From: Elgaria multicarinata webbii | Taxonomy: Eukaryota; Chordata; Lepidosauria; Squamata; Anguidae | Reading direction: 5' to 3' | DNA: 64,000 bases | NCBI RefSeq assembly: GCF_023053635.1 | Contig: NC_086179.1 | Span: forward strand, 2,618,001-2,682,000 | Shown: positions 10,201 to 20,867 of the stretch, one piece after another | Position numbering within the stretch: the stretch's first letter is position 1 | Layout of the letters: each line of letters begins with the position of its first letter | Translations under genes and position numbers: made by a program | Notes under the pieces: model-generated | What the model was told of the DNA's origin: nothing | Databases searched by the model: none | Seen by the model: the letters and a program-made list of their open reading frames with translations, nothing else

Positions 10201-13200
10201 AAGGCAGGATGCCTGGGAGTACTTCACAATCAAAGCAGATGATAAGGTGGAAAACTTCAGAGTCCTTTGCATGCAATTCGCAGTGACTGCACAGTATAAC
10301 ACTGGTGTGAGAAAGCCCAAAGCTCTATACGTTTAAGATGCAGCACTTAACCTTCTGAGCACCAAATTCTCATGTCCTCCAACCTCTGCTCACATCCTTT
10401 GCCCTTGGTCCAAATTCTGAATCGTTCCACGCATGCTGCCCTTCTTTCTTCTGACCCCCTCACCCCACCCCACCCCACCCCACCCCATAGCCACCCCAGG
10501 GCAGCCTTTGACTATACTTTCTTCTGACTTCCTCAGCAGAAGCCAAAGCTTCATGCTCTCGCCGTAATCACTCGATAATGTATGACACGCACTGCTACAG
10601 ACTCTACACTGCTAAAAGGTCCTTTTGGGAGGCAGAGGTAAGTGATGCGTCTTGAGCCTTCTGGCCACAAAACATCGAAGCACCTAAAGCAATCTGGGGT
10701 GTATGTCTGAGCGGCCATAAAGGGCCACTTCCTGTCAGGGATCAGGTAAGCAACCGGAAAATTCCACTCAAGCCCCAACTTTTCGTGGCTGTAGCTACGC
10801 GTTTTGCACTTCTTTTATCTCAACTAAATTGTTGATTCCCAGCAGTTATAGCTGGCTGACGTCTTTGTAGTTCAAGGGCATGGTAAATTTCCCACAGTGG
10901 AGTCTTGAATTTATTTTTATTTATTTTTTAGCTAAGATTTAATTAGAAGTAGTCTGGAAAGCTTTGGGCCTGTTTGGCCTCTGGAACGTCAGAATCTGTG
11001 TTGGTTGATGTCTGTCAGCGTTCTCCGAGCAGGGCTGGGGGAGTTGCCCAGCTCCTGTAGCCTCCTGCTTGTTTGGGCCTCCGCAGAGAAGCTGTCTGTG
11101 AGAACTTGATAGAGAAAGGGTGTGGTTTTTTTAGAAGCATCACCCAGATTGAAGCGTCATCTTGGTGGGCAGTGCCACCCTGTTTGGATAGGGGAATTGC
11201 TGAAAGGTCAAAGCCCCTGTCTGTCAAGTGGTCTGGCAGAGAACTACACCTCCCTTTTTAAGCCGGTGCAAAGGCAAGAAGGCTTTGCTAGGAACATCTG
11301 CTCTGCATCCCTGGAAAACCTCCCTATTTGGGTCACTCTGCACATGCTCCCTCCTAAGTGGAACTTTGGATTACTAAGAACTTGCCATGGGAAGAACTGT
11401 GAGGCTTTTCATAGGCCACAGCTAGACCTAAGGTTTATCCTGTGATCATCCAGGGTTCGCCCTTTCCTGGCCACTGGATCCCCTGTGTGTCACCTAGATG
11501 AACAGGTTTGACCCCTGGATGATCCAGGGATAAACCTTAGGTCTAGCTATAGCCCTAGACTTGGACTGTCATTTGTTGAAGTTTGTGTGTCTTTGTCGTC
11601 AGCTCAGTGTTGGGGGTCGATTCCTCCAGGCACCACAAGAGCCTGAGGACTTCTCTGCAGAATCCATCCTGGAGGGAATCTACACTAGTCAAGTTAGAAC
11701 GTGTCTTACCGTTTTTAAGCGTGCGTTTGGTAATATTTCACCACATGACGTATAGTTTGTGACGTCTTATAGTTGTCTGTTCTCCGGCTTTTATTTTGAA
11801 CTTCACTGAAATAAGTCGTTCTATTTGGTATGATGTGGCCGATTTCATCATATTAAATGGGTTTCCTGTAGTTCTTAATTAGCCAGTCGCATTCCTGGGG
11901 GGCATGTTTATGTAATATCCGCACCCAAAGTCAGAGCCGTTTTTTTTCTTTCAAGCCTCTTTTTTGCAGCCACTTCCAGTTTCACTTTTGGGAGGCTGCT
12001 GGCTGGTGGAGGATTCTCTCAGAGAGAAGAGGAAGTGGGAGGGGAAATTACAAACGGATTTATTTTCTTAGTGTGGCCAAAAGGAATGCATTCCCACGGA
12101 AAGAGAAAAGTAAGTAAACGTTTTAAAAAGTGCTACGTTTTAAATCGTTCCAAAACAAAACGTTCAATGACTGTAAAGACAAGGTTTCATATACTAGTGT
12201 AGATCCCCCTCCTGGTGGGCCCCTCTAGGTCCTGTTCCAGATAGACGGAGCACTTGTGAGGGGTGTGGGCAAGGCCTGTGGGGCCAAATGAGCAGATGCT
12301 GAGAAGTTACGCAAGTGAGCGAGTCAGGTCCCTCGTGGCACCAAAGCACTCCCAACAAGACAGGGGCTGAGTCTTTTCTCTTGCCTTCTCTTAGAATCAC
12401 TGCATGAAATACAGAGGGGGGCACCTGGCCTCTCTTTCTACCCAAAACGGGGCATCTATAGTGGCCAGTTACATTCGGAAGTGTCTCCGAGATAAACGCA
12501 ATGTCTGGATTGGGCTGCACGACGCGAAGAAAGTGAGTACCAGCCCTGCTTGTTTGCTTGCTTGCTCCTTTATTTATTTTGGGACGTCTAAGGTTGTCAC
12601 TTTAAACACACATATTGGGGCGTGGGCGCCATTGAGCACCGCAGGGCTTACTGCGGACTAGAATCATAGAATCGTAGAATAGCAGAGTTGGAAGGGGCCT
12701 ACAAGGCCATCTAGTCCACCCCCTGCTCAATGCAGGAATCCACCCTAAAGCATCCCTGATAGATGGTTGTCCTGGGTTGTGCTGTCAACCATTTTTCATC
12801 AGTTGTATACAAGGTGATGCAGACAGAGTTACCTCAGGGGGGGGGGGAAATGTACTACAGTCAATCTTTGAAAAAGTCTGAGTCATAGCACTGGCATCTG
12901 CTCCATATAGGGCCGGTGCTACCATTAGGCCAACCAGGCAGCCGCCCAGGGCGCAGACCTCAGAGGGGCACAGTACTGCCCTTTAAGGGTCACAGTTTTA
13001 TACAAATTAGCTGTTTTAAGAAAAAAACTGTTTCAAGTTTTGTGCTTTTTATGTTTTCTACAAAACATCTGTTCCTAAAAACTAGAGGTTGCCAATTTGG
13101 TGTGTGTGTGTGTGTGCTGTGGCGTTACACCCCACAAGTCAGTTCCGTAATATATGTCTAGGATTTGTAAGTCTGAGTGGGTGGAGATAGAATATCTTAG

Positions 13201-16200
13201 GAGGAGGGAGGAGGATATATAAGGGAATGACTGAGCTGATAAGGGGGTTGTTGTTTTTGAGTACTTTGGTTCAGGAGAGAGAGAGTTAGAGGATCAGGCT
13301 AGAGAGGGGCGTCTTTTGAGTGTAGTGTGCAGATAGTCAGTTGGTGTATATTAAACAATCCTGATAATAAAGAAAGTTCAAGAGTGAAGGTGTGAGAGAA
13401 AGGAAAGTGTGTATGAGAGAAAGGAAAGCGTGTATGGACAACCATCTGTCAGGGATGCTTTAGGGTGGATTCCTGCCTTGAGCAGGGGGTTGGACTTGAT
13501 GGCCTTGTAGGCCCCTTCCAACTCTGCTATTCTATGATTCTATGATTCTAAGAGAGAAAGGATCGGATGAGAGGTTTTAAAAAGGTTCTGAAAAGTTTTA
13601 TTATGAAACAAAGTTTGTGAACATTGAAATAAATTTGTATTCAATTTGTTTTACTACCACAAAAATCCCACGTGTCTCCTTGGCATTCATCATCTGCAGT
13701 TATATACATCTAACACCCGTTCTGACATTAATTCGCCATGAGCACCTACCTATAATTCACAGCGCGTTATTTTATTCCTGAAATCATTCCAGTTTAACGC
13801 CTTTCTCCACATAGTTTATCCCTCACCTCAGGCTCATAAAGTGGTGGCGCTTAGCTTGAGCAGGGAGTGTCCGCAAACAGGCCTGTTGTTAAGAGCCTGT
13901 GTCGTGACAGGTGCAAATAGCTTGCCTTGCCTAGGGTGCAAAATAGTCCGGCACCAGCCCTGGCTGAATCCCAGTCAGGCCTCCAAGGAATTCCACAGTC
14001 GGGGTGCCACCACAGAGAAGGCCCTCTCCCTTGTCCCATCATAGCGTATATGTTGCGTTGGTGGGATGCGGAGAAGGGCTCCTCCAACAGATCTCAAGTC
14101 TCGGGAGGCAGATATAAGGAGAGGCGCTCCCTCAAGTATCGAGGTCCCAAGCCGTTTAGGGCTTTAAACTAGGGTGACCCTATGAAAAGGAGGACAGGGC
14201 TCCTGTATCTTTAACAGTTGCATAGAAAAGGGAATTTCAGCATGTGTCGTTTGTATATATGGAGAACCTGGTGAAATTTCCTCCATCACAACAGTTAAAG
14301 CTGCAGGAGCCCTGCCCTCTTTGAAATCTGGTCACTCTAGTATAGCTCCTGCAGCTTTAACTGTTGTGATGAAGAGGGAATTTCCCCAGGTTCTCCATAT
14401 ATACAAATGACACCTGCTGAAATTCCCTTTTCAACACAACTGTTAAAGATACAGGAGCCCGGTCCTCCTTTTCCTAGGGTCACCCTACTTTAAACATCAT
14501 TACCAACACCTTGAATTCCGACTGGAAGCGTATAGGCAGCCAGTGCAGTTCCTTTAAGACCGGTGTTATGTGGCCTCTGTAAGATGAACCAGCTTAAGGC
14601 TTAAGCAGATCTTAGGCTTCGGCCCAAATCCCAGGGGCTCTTGCTTTCCTACAGCAAACTTTTTTCTTGTCCGTTCAGACTGGAATGTGGAAGTGGACAG
14701 ATTCATCTGCTTCCGGCTACCAGGCCTGGCAGGCTGCAAAACCCAGGAATCAAAGGAGGAGGGAGAGGTGTGTCACACTTTCGGCTGCTACAGGTGAGCC
14801 CAGTCAACCGATAGGGCTGGCGCTCCTGTCGAAACCCTGGTTGATCTGTGGAATGCAGAAATGACCCGGGCGGTTGACACAACTGCTCCTGAGCACCCTC
14901 TCCTGAGTGGAGCTCGTACAGCTCCGTGGTGTAGTGTACCCCATTGCTGAGAGTGATGAAACAAAACAGGAGACGGCTTGAGGGCAGGTGGAGACGAACT
15001 CCTAGGGGGAGTCTACACACAGTCTTCGGGGCGCCCCGAAAACGCTCGTGTAGTACGTACCTTAATCGTCCCCAGAAGAGGCGGAGGAGGAGGCGTGCTT
15101 CGGCGGCACAGACTGCGGGCGGGCTGCTCCAGGCTCCGTTTCCCTTTAGCCAGCAGGCCCTGCGAGAGCTCCCAGCAGCGGGGCTGGGTCGTGGGAGGGA
15201 AGAGAGCGGACGGGTGAGGAAAGGGGCGGCGGCGGCGGCTCCTGCACGGTCCCGGGGGCGTGGGAGGCGCCCTCCGCTTTCCTCGCCCGTCCGCTCTCTT
15301 CCCTCCCACGACCCAGCCCCGCTGCTGGGAGCTCTCGCAGGGCCTGCTGACTAAAGGGAAACGGCGCCTGGAGCAGGCCGCCCGCAGTCTGCGCCACCGA
15401 AGCACGCCTCCTCCTCCGCCTCTTCTGGGGACGATTAAGGTACGTACTACACGAGCGTTTTCGGGGCGCCCTGAAGCGCCTTCAGGGCGCCCCGAAGACT
15501 GTGTGTAGACTCCCCCCTAGTGGATGCAACCAAACACTGGTAAGTGCCGGTAGTAAGGCATATTCAGGGGCAGTGACGGCAGCAAAAAAGCAATACCTTG
15601 CGGTCACTATCAAATCCTCAATCTGCCGCCCAAAGGAGCTTTTCAAAGTTGCCCAGGGGCTTTTACTAGGGCTATGCACGGACCCCCCACTCCGCCCTGC
15701 TCCCGATCTGCCCTGCCTTGATTCGCCTACGGTCCGCTCCGCTCTGCTGCGGAGCTCCGGCTCCGAATCAGAGCTCTGCAGCGGCGGGGGGCGGTGCCAG
15801 GTAAGGCCCTCTCCCTCCTCCCCCTTACCTGCTTCCGTCCTGGCCCGCTGCCGGCTTCACTAGAGCTCACGGCTCAACCAGGAACTGTAGGCCCCACTTG
15901 CGGCCTACACTACCAGGTTGAGCCACGGGCTCTAGTGAAGCCGGTGACGGGCCACGATGGACTCAGGTAAGAGCCCCCTCTCCCTTGCCCCCTTACCTGG
16001 TTCTGCCGCCGTTGCTGCACAGGCGGCGATGGCAGCAGGGCCAGGTAACCCCCCCTCTTTCCTTCCCCTTACCTGCATCCGTCCGTGGCCCTGCGGCTGC
16101 GTCAACTGAGCCCGAGGACTCCTGGTCTCCCTGTTTGAGTCCTCGGGCTCAGTTGAAGCAGCCATGGGGCCGCGGACGGATGCAGGTAAGCGCCCCCTCC

Positions 16201-17810
16201 CCCTTGCCCCCTTACCTGGCTCTGCCACTGTCGCCGTACAGGCGGCGGCGGCAGCAGCAGGGCCAAGTAAACCCCCCTTACCTTTTTTGCAGAGCTCCAG
16301 ATCGAGGTGAAGGATCCGCCTTCACCTAGATCCGCAACGCTGTGCTGCTCCCACGATCCTCTTCGCCTTAAGGGGAGGCGAAGCACCCCGATCCACTTCT
16401 GCTTCTCCGACCCGAAGCGAAGCGGAGCACAGCCCTAGCTTTTACATGCTGGCCCCAAGGACATGGTAGAACCATCTGAGGCCTGCTGTAATGAATTTGC
16501 TAGGCATTTCCAGAATAAAATCTTTGGCATCCGCCAGGACCTAGGCCATTTCTACAGCAGCCCAGTGTAGAGGGAGGGAAGGGGAGGATCTCTTGGTATG
16601 CTGATCACGAGATCCTCCCCTTAGTCCACATGTGGGCACAACATCCCAGGAGGAAGGAGGGTGTTCCACCCACTATTTTTTAATTTTTTTAAAGGATCTG
16701 CACGCACGTGCGCTCCAACGAAACGTGAGGTTTCTTTTTTAAAAAATTCCTGACCCCGCTCCCCAACCACCCCCGATTCCTCCCGGCGTGGTTCCTTCCC
16801 TCTACTGATCCCTGCTACTCATGGGAAGGACGGAAATATAACACCAGTAAACTCTGTAAATATCACTTCACTCGTAATTATGATTGTTACTGTAGAGCCC
16901 ACAAGAACAGCATAGGTTTTTATTTGCTCACATCTTTGTGAATGTGAGAGACTGAAAGAACTGGGCATGTTGAGCCTGGAGAAGAGCAGATGGAGGGGAG
17001 ACATGGTAGCACTCTTCAAATACTTAAAAGGTTGTCACACAGAGGAGGGCCAGGATCTCTTCTCCATCCTCCCAGAGTGCAGGACACGGAATAATGGGCT
17101 CAAGTAAAAGGAAGCCAGATTCCAGCTGGACATCAGGAAAAACTTCCTGACTGTTAGAGCAGTACGACAATGGAACCAGTTCCCTTGGGAGGTGGTGGGT
17201 TCTCCCGCACTAGAGGCCTTCAAGAGGCATATGGACAACCATCTGTCAGGGATGCTTTAGGGTGGATTCTTGCCTTGAGCAGGGGGTTGGACTCGATGGC
17301 CTTGTAGGCCCCTTCCAACTCTGCTATTCTATGATTCTATACGACAATGGAATCAGTTGCCTGGTGAGGTTGCGGGCTCTCCCACACTGGAGGCCTTCAA
17401 GAGGCAGCTGGACAACCATCTGTCAGGGATGCTTTAGGGTGGATTCCTGCATTGAGCAGGGGGTTGGACTCGATGGCCTTAGAGGCCCCTTCCAACTCTG
17501 CTATTCTATGATTCTATGACTCTATGACTGCTCAAAGGGGTTGTGTGTTTTGCTCTCTCTAATTCCAAGGTTTGTATGCCTTTGCAACGCATGCCACGGC
17601 CACCCTCCGGGGAAGGGAAGAGGCATTGCCATGATAATTAAGCAAGCCTAACCTTCATCGCAGCTGTTTCAGGGTTTGAAGCACCTGGAGTCCGTCTTGG
17701 AATCACTCACCAGACAGACCCGATTTCTCTTTTCCTTTGTAGGGTATAGGCGCTGGACCTTCCAGAACTGCAACATGCGGCGTCCATTCCTGTGTGGATT
17801 AGAGTGCTAG
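7295..17810 (+). CDS. Gene A: secreted C-type lectin-like protein, 162 aa, five coding exons
   Basis: Join 7295-7364, 10540-10637, 12395-12532, 14679-14793, 17743-17810. All introns are GT-AG (donors GTGAGT, GTAAGT, GTGAGT, GTGAGC) with phases 1,0,0,1. Residues 1-23 are a hydrophobic signal peptide (MGPFACFC...GVFLT). The C-type lectin fold follows: C29, C42, WEAE/NHC59, GGHLASL 65-70, WIG 94-96, WKW 106-108, C133, C150, C158. The calcium/sugar motifs are lost: the EPN/QPD site reads KPRN (123-126) and WND reads WTF (145-147). A basic run QRRRER fills the long loop. Two extra cysteines (C86 after the second helix, C162 at the end) could make inter-chain bonds, as in snake venom snaclecs; that is inference. 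Length and exon plan fit secreted snake/lizard lectins and REG-type proteins. An AG acceptor (ccacag, 7273-7278) lies 16 nt before the ATG, suggesting a non-coding first exon that I could not find. Confidence 0.85.
7613..8242. mobile_element. hAT-like element with internal 150-bp tandem repeats (intron 1 of gene A)
   Basis: Ends TAGGGTGACCATAT / ATATGGTCACCCTA. It is flanked by GTTTTAC (7606-7612 and 8243-8249), a 7-bp exact repeat extendable to 8 by shifting the boundary. The interior is unrelated to the palindromic MITEs: three tandem units of about 150 bp (each with 'ttttaaagataaag', 'atgaaa.ttggcac', 'gatctgttcatcc') from 7726 to about 8180. Confidence 0.75.
8250..8765. other. Intron 1 sequence, nothing recognised
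   Basis: No coding exon, repeat family or motif beyond a short ATCT run at about 8575. Confidence 0.4.
8774..9494. repeat. Two L2 tails in opposite orientation with a CR1 scrap between
   Basis: Minus L2 3' end 8774-9178 (encodes PREVRLVPTLYSFCCQLKTF on minus), CR1 3' end 9187-9240 (-), then a plus L2 3' end 9241-9494. Because the L2 pieces are inverted, the region can fold back. Confidence 0.8.
9582..9658 (+). repeat. tRNA-derived SINE 3' fragment
   Basis: 'tggaccaatgggctgactca' then 'atatggcagcttcat' is the typical 3' body of the tRNA-SINE seen at 1751 and 6878. Confidence 0.55.
9845..10455. other. Intron 1 sequence, nothing firmly recognised
   Basis: Contains a phrase 'ggtgactttatctttagagctta' resembling the 150-bp repeat units at 7726 only loosely. 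No exon seen. Confidence 0.35.
10456..10486. repeat. (CACCC)n microsatellite 54 bp before gene A exon 2
   Basis: About six CACCC units. The minus strand is (GGGTG)n, able in principle to form a G-quadruplex. It lies just upstream of the exon 2 acceptor at 10539. Confidence 0.8.
11414..11556. mobile_element. Harbinger-like MITE, short form (intron 2 of gene A)
   Basis: Ends GGCCACAGCTAGACCTAAGG ... CCTTAGGTCTAGCTATAGCC. Same 140-bp element at 32445 and 39925. Confidence 0.75.
11676..12208. mobile_element. 530-bp non-autonomous DNA element, copy 1 (intron 2 of gene A)
   Basis: Ends GAATCTACACTAGTC ... ACTAGTGTAGATC. The interior (cacatgacgtatagtttg, ctgttctccgg, agttcttaattagcca) is repeated with few changes at 19346-19905. 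No coding capacity. It probably belongs to the same broad GATCTACAC-ended group as 29041-29678. Confidence 0.7.
12661..12770 (-). repeat. CR1 LINE 3' end
   Basis: Reverse complement of the CR1 end, 'gaatcatagaatcgtagaat' to 'catccctgatagatggttgt'. It sits 130 bp downstream of gene A exon 3. Confidence 0.85.
13118..13711 (+). mobile_element. Possible solo LTR of an endogenous retrovirus-like element (fossil), with CR1 inserted
   Basis: Begins TGTGGCG and ends ...TCTAACA. It has a TATA-like TATATAAG near 13217 and AATAAAG near 13367 in the order expected of U3-R-U5. A CR1 3' end (13434-13550, +) is inserted in it. No internal coding region is present, so it would be a non-coding remnant. The family is not determined, and the call rests on layout only. 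Confidence 0.35.
13434..13550 (+). repeat. CR1 LINE 3' end
   Basis: 'caaccatctgtcagggatgc' through the ATTCTATG octamers. Confidence 0.9.
13968..14602 (-). repeat. L2-type LINE C-terminus, split by a hAT-like MITE
   Basis: On minus encodes the L2 RT end (LKYRGPKPFRALN on minus-strand reading of 'ggtcccaagccgtttagggc'). It is interrupted exactly at CTTTAAAC by the MITE at 14170-14487. Ends about 75 bp before gene A exon 4. Confidence 0.75.
14170..14487. mobile_element. hAT-like palindromic MITE, complete
   Basis: TAGGGTGACCCTATGAAAAGG ends inverted at the right. Perfect 8-bp target duplication CTTTAAAC (14162-14169 and 14488-14495). 318 bp, nearly one long inverted repeat. It lies inside the L2 copy, so it is younger than that copy. 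Confidence 0.9.
15005..15516. mobile_element. 512-bp near-perfect palindromic MITE (intron 4 of gene A)
   Basis: GGGGGAGTCTACACACAGTC ends inverted, with 3-bp flanking duplication CTA (15002-15004, 15517-15519). The two GC-rich arms of about 210 bp pair almost base for base around a loop near 15225-15290. The 3-bp duplication suggests a PIF/Harbinger-type origin. Confidence 0.8.
15667..16437. mobile_element. hAT-like element, TAGGGCTATGCAC ends
   Basis: 771 bp with ends TAGGGCTATGCACGG / CGGAGCACAGCCCTA. Perfect 8-bp target duplication GCTTTTAC (15659-15666, 16438-16445). The interior is GC-rich, with two shorter inverted repeats around 'gagcccgaggactc' and 'ctctagtgaagccgg'. No transposase. 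Related to 26448-28749 and 49390-49810. Confidence 0.85.
16542..16800. repeat. Left part of a Harbinger-like MITE
   Basis: 'ggccatttctacagcagccc' and 'gatcacgagatcctcccc' match the long MITEs at 22315 and 47859. The right end is missing. Confidence 0.5.
16936..17528 (+). repeat. CR1 LINE, two 3' ends in tandem
   Basis: A CR1 3' half (16936-17338) is directly followed by a second 3' fragment (17339-17528), both ending in ATTCTATG octamers. It ends about 215 bp before gene A exon 5. Confidence 0.9.
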
Positions 17811-18009
17811 TGCAGACAGAGGCTTCCGTCGGTCTCCAGAGGCTGTTTAACAAGCTCACCTTTCAGAAAAGGGGGTCTACGTAGACGAGGGGGGGGGCTT
17901 TCCTGCCAAGAACCCAGGCCTGCGGCCGCTGTATTTCGATATATCCTCCCTTTAGATTGGCTGTGGGTTAGTTTGTTTATGTCTCCTGATGGTTGATTAA
18001 CGTAGCACT

Positions 18010-18015
18010 AATAAA
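18010..18015 (+). terminator. Polyadenylation signal of gene A
   Basis: AATAAA 200 nt after the stop codon at 17810, with a T/G-rich stretch downstream. This gives a 3' UTR of roughly 220 nt. Confidence 0.65.
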
Positions 18016-18117
18016 CTCTGTCTTCCTCACTCTTGTTCATTAGATACAATTGCTTTCCTTACACTTTTATGGTCTTGTACACAAGAACATCACAGTCCCT
18101 GCTCATTTTGTATTTTG

Positions 18118-18716
18118 GGCTGCATTGATAGAAGTCTAGCTTCCAAATCACGTGAGGTCCTGGTTCCCCTCTATTCGGCCCAGGTTAGGCCTCATCTAGA
18201 GTATTGAGTCCAGTTCTGGGCTCCACAATTCAAGAAGGACGCAGACAAGCTGGAGCGTGTTCAGAGGACGGCAACCAGGATGATCAGGGGTCTGGAAACA
18301 AAGCCCTATGAAGAGAGACTGAAAGAACTGGGCATGTTGAGCCTGGAGAAGAGAAGATGGAGGGGAGACATGATAGCACTCTTCAAATACTTGAAAGGTT
18401 GTCACACAGAGGAGGGCCAGGATCTCTTCTCGATCCTCCCAGAGTGCAGGCCACGGAATAATGGGCTCAAGTTGAAGGAAGCCAGATTCCAGCTGGACAT
18501 CAGGAAAAGCTTCCTGACTGTTAGAGCAGTACAACAATGGAATCAGTTCCCTGGGGGGGAGGGTTGTGGCCTCTCCCACACTAGAGGCCTTCAAGAGGCA
18601 GCTGGACAAGCATCTGTCAGGGATGCTTTAGGGTGGATTCCTGCATTGAGCAGGGGGTTGGACTCAATGACCTTGTAGGCCCCTTCCAACTCTACTATTC
18701 TATGATTCTATGATTT
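18118..18716 (+). repeat. CR1 LINE 3' half
   Basis: Encodes MIRGLETKPYEERLKELGML and the following RT C-terminus, ending in octamers. One of the longer CR1 copies here. Confidence 0.9.
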
Positions 18717-19345
18717 CCCCCAAAGTGTTGCCAAAATTCATTAGTCTTTAAGGTGCAGCAAGAACTCTTTATTGGTTTTGCTGTTCATAACATTTCTTTC
18801 CGTTGGTGTTCATGCAGACGAGGGAGACCTTTGAGTGGAGCACATGAGAAGCAAGAGGATGTTTTCAAATGCTGAATACGAGTTATAAGACTTTCTGTCA
18901 GTCTTCAGGCTCCCTCCACGGGCTCCCTGGAAGATCAATTTCCAAGTGGGGGGACTGGATGCATCTTGCCTCTGTTGCACCTTCATGTAAATGAGTGCAA
19001 ATGGTAACGCAATGCACAGATGGTCGTTTTATAGGCCAAGGGGACTCAGGTTAGGGGTACAGCAATGTGCTCTACGTGCTGCTGCTTTTGAAGATGGTTT
19101 AGAAACTGCAGCTTGCAAATTGTAAATGGCCAGGTTGATATCGGAGGCCAGACGATCTGAGCATCTAACACTGATTTTCTGTCCCACTCGCTGCCTCTGT
19201 GCTTCCCAGCCCAACCCAAGGTACTAGCTTTGTGACCCCAAGAGTTGCACCTAATGGGGCACTTCTCTTGTTATGAGCCTCTTCATACATCACAATCAAC
19301 ATCTGAGGCCTTCCTCCGAGGGAGGTTTGGAGACCTTCCTGGAGG
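18717..19345. other. Intergenic between A and B, with an L2 scrap
   Basis: 19055-19165 resembles an L2 piece (ctctacgtgctgctgctttt). The rest is unrecognised; 'ctctttattgg' near 18768 could be read as a minus polyA signal but has no matching gene. Confidence 0.4.
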
Positions 19346-19905
19346 GAATCTATACTAGTCAAGTTCGAACGTGTCTTACCATTTTAAAATGTGTGTTTGG
19401 TAGTATTTCACCACATGACGTATAGTTTGCGACGTTTTATTGTTGTCTGTTCTCCGGTTTTTATTTTGAACTTCTCTGAAATAAGTCGTTCTATTTGGTA
19501 TGATGTGGCCGATTTCATCGTATTTAATGGGTTTCCTGTAGTTCTTAATTAGCCAATCGCATTCCGGGGGGTGGGCATGTTTATGTAATTTCCGCGCCCA
19601 AAGTTGGAGCCATTTTTTTTTCTTTCAAGACTCTTTTTTGCAGACACTTCCAGTTTCACTTTTGGGAGGCTGCTTGCTGGATTGTTTGTAGGTGGAGGAT
19701 TGTCTCGGAGAGAAGAGGAAGTGGGAGGGGAAATTGGCAGATGGGGAAATAGAACAAACAGATTTCTTTTCTTAGTGTGGCCAAAAGAAATGCATTCCCA
19801 TGGAAAGAGAAAAGTAAACATTTTAGAAACTGTTAATTTTTAAATCGTTCAAAAACAAAACGTTCAATGACTGTAAAAACATTTCATATACTAGTGTAGA
19901 TCCAC
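19346..19905. mobile_element. 530-bp non-autonomous DNA element, copy 2
   Basis: Same element as 11676-12208, same orientation, ends GAATCTATACTAGTC ... ACTAGTGTAGATC. Contains a short extra piece relative to copy 1 (around 19685 and 19737). Confidence 0.7.
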
Positions 19906-20867
19906 TTCTGGTGGTGCCCGCTGAGTGTGGGATACTCTCTCCACTGGCACCAACACTGTCATATTTTCAGTTTCAGGTTAAGACTTTTCAGCAGATGATG
20001 GCCTTCTTAATAGGGAAGGTTTATCATGTCTTGGCATTTTCTTGGAAAATACCCTTTTGCATTAGTCATTGTCTGCTTGCATTTCCTTTGTGCAGGTTTG
20101 CATTCCTTTTTGTTCTCCTCATTTGGGAAAAACTTCCATTTTCTGAAGGAAGCCTTCTTTTTGTCTCTAAAGGCTTTTTGATGCTACCATTCCTATATAC
20201 ATCGTGGCTGAGATTCTATTATTGTGGTTTTGGGCAACCTCCAAGCATTTTGGAGAATTTTAGCTTAGAGATGGATGAACATGTGACATTTGAGCTTGTT
20301 GAGGTTTTCCAAATTCCTCCTTAAAGCTCATTTCATATCGAGTATGTTCCTGAACACAAGTATCTATATATATTTTTGACCTGAACAAGAAAGATACACA
20401 TTTTTAATGGTGCATGCCCCCCCCCACACATGCCCCCCAGGCTAAAGCATGAAAATATGGATTTGGGGGACAGGGAAAGGTACATTTACATACTTTCAAA
20501 TGCAAACTCAAGTTTGGGAAATTGAACGCACACAAAATCCCAGAAATGCAAGTTGGAATGCAATTTTTGTACATTCCAATGCCACTCTCTTGATGCCCAA
20601 TTTCAGCCTCCCTTTTAGCTCATTTTAAGAACATTTCAGAATTCCTTTTCCACTTAAATATAAATTAAACTTGATAACACTGTGGTCACTGTTTCGAATT
20701 GGTTCAACAGCACTCACACCTTACACAAGGTGTCACCACTAAGGATTAAAAGCAGAGTCGCTTCCCCTCTGGTCAATTCCATGACCAATTGTTCTTGGGC
20801 ACAGTCCTTGTACCCTTAAACGTAACCTCTTTAGCATAAGTGCAACATGCATTGATCAAGTCTGTGG
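19906..20867. other. L2 scrap then unrecognised sequence
   Basis: 19906-19995 encodes a decayed L2 end (LAPTLSYFQFQVKTF). The rest to 20867 shows no exon or known repeat. Confidence 0.4.

Larger units (their letters stand above)
12909..13967. mobile_element. DNA transposon remnant with AGGGCCGGTGC ends
   Basis: Left AGGGCCGGTGCTACCATTAG and right CCGGCACCAGCCCT are inverted. The interior has been filled by a probable LTR and a CR1 scrap. No target duplication found, so the outer boundaries are uncertain. Confidence 0.5.

Noticed and set aside
14944-15508. Overlapping 80-136 codon frames rich in Arg, Pro and Ala
   Set aside because: They run through both arms of a GC-rich palindrome in mirrored frames, so they reflect composition rather than coding.
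18760-18775. Minus-strand polyadenylation signal (ctctttattgg) marking another lectin gene
   Set aside because: No terminal lectin exon (C..C..stop) was found upstream on minus before the known genes.
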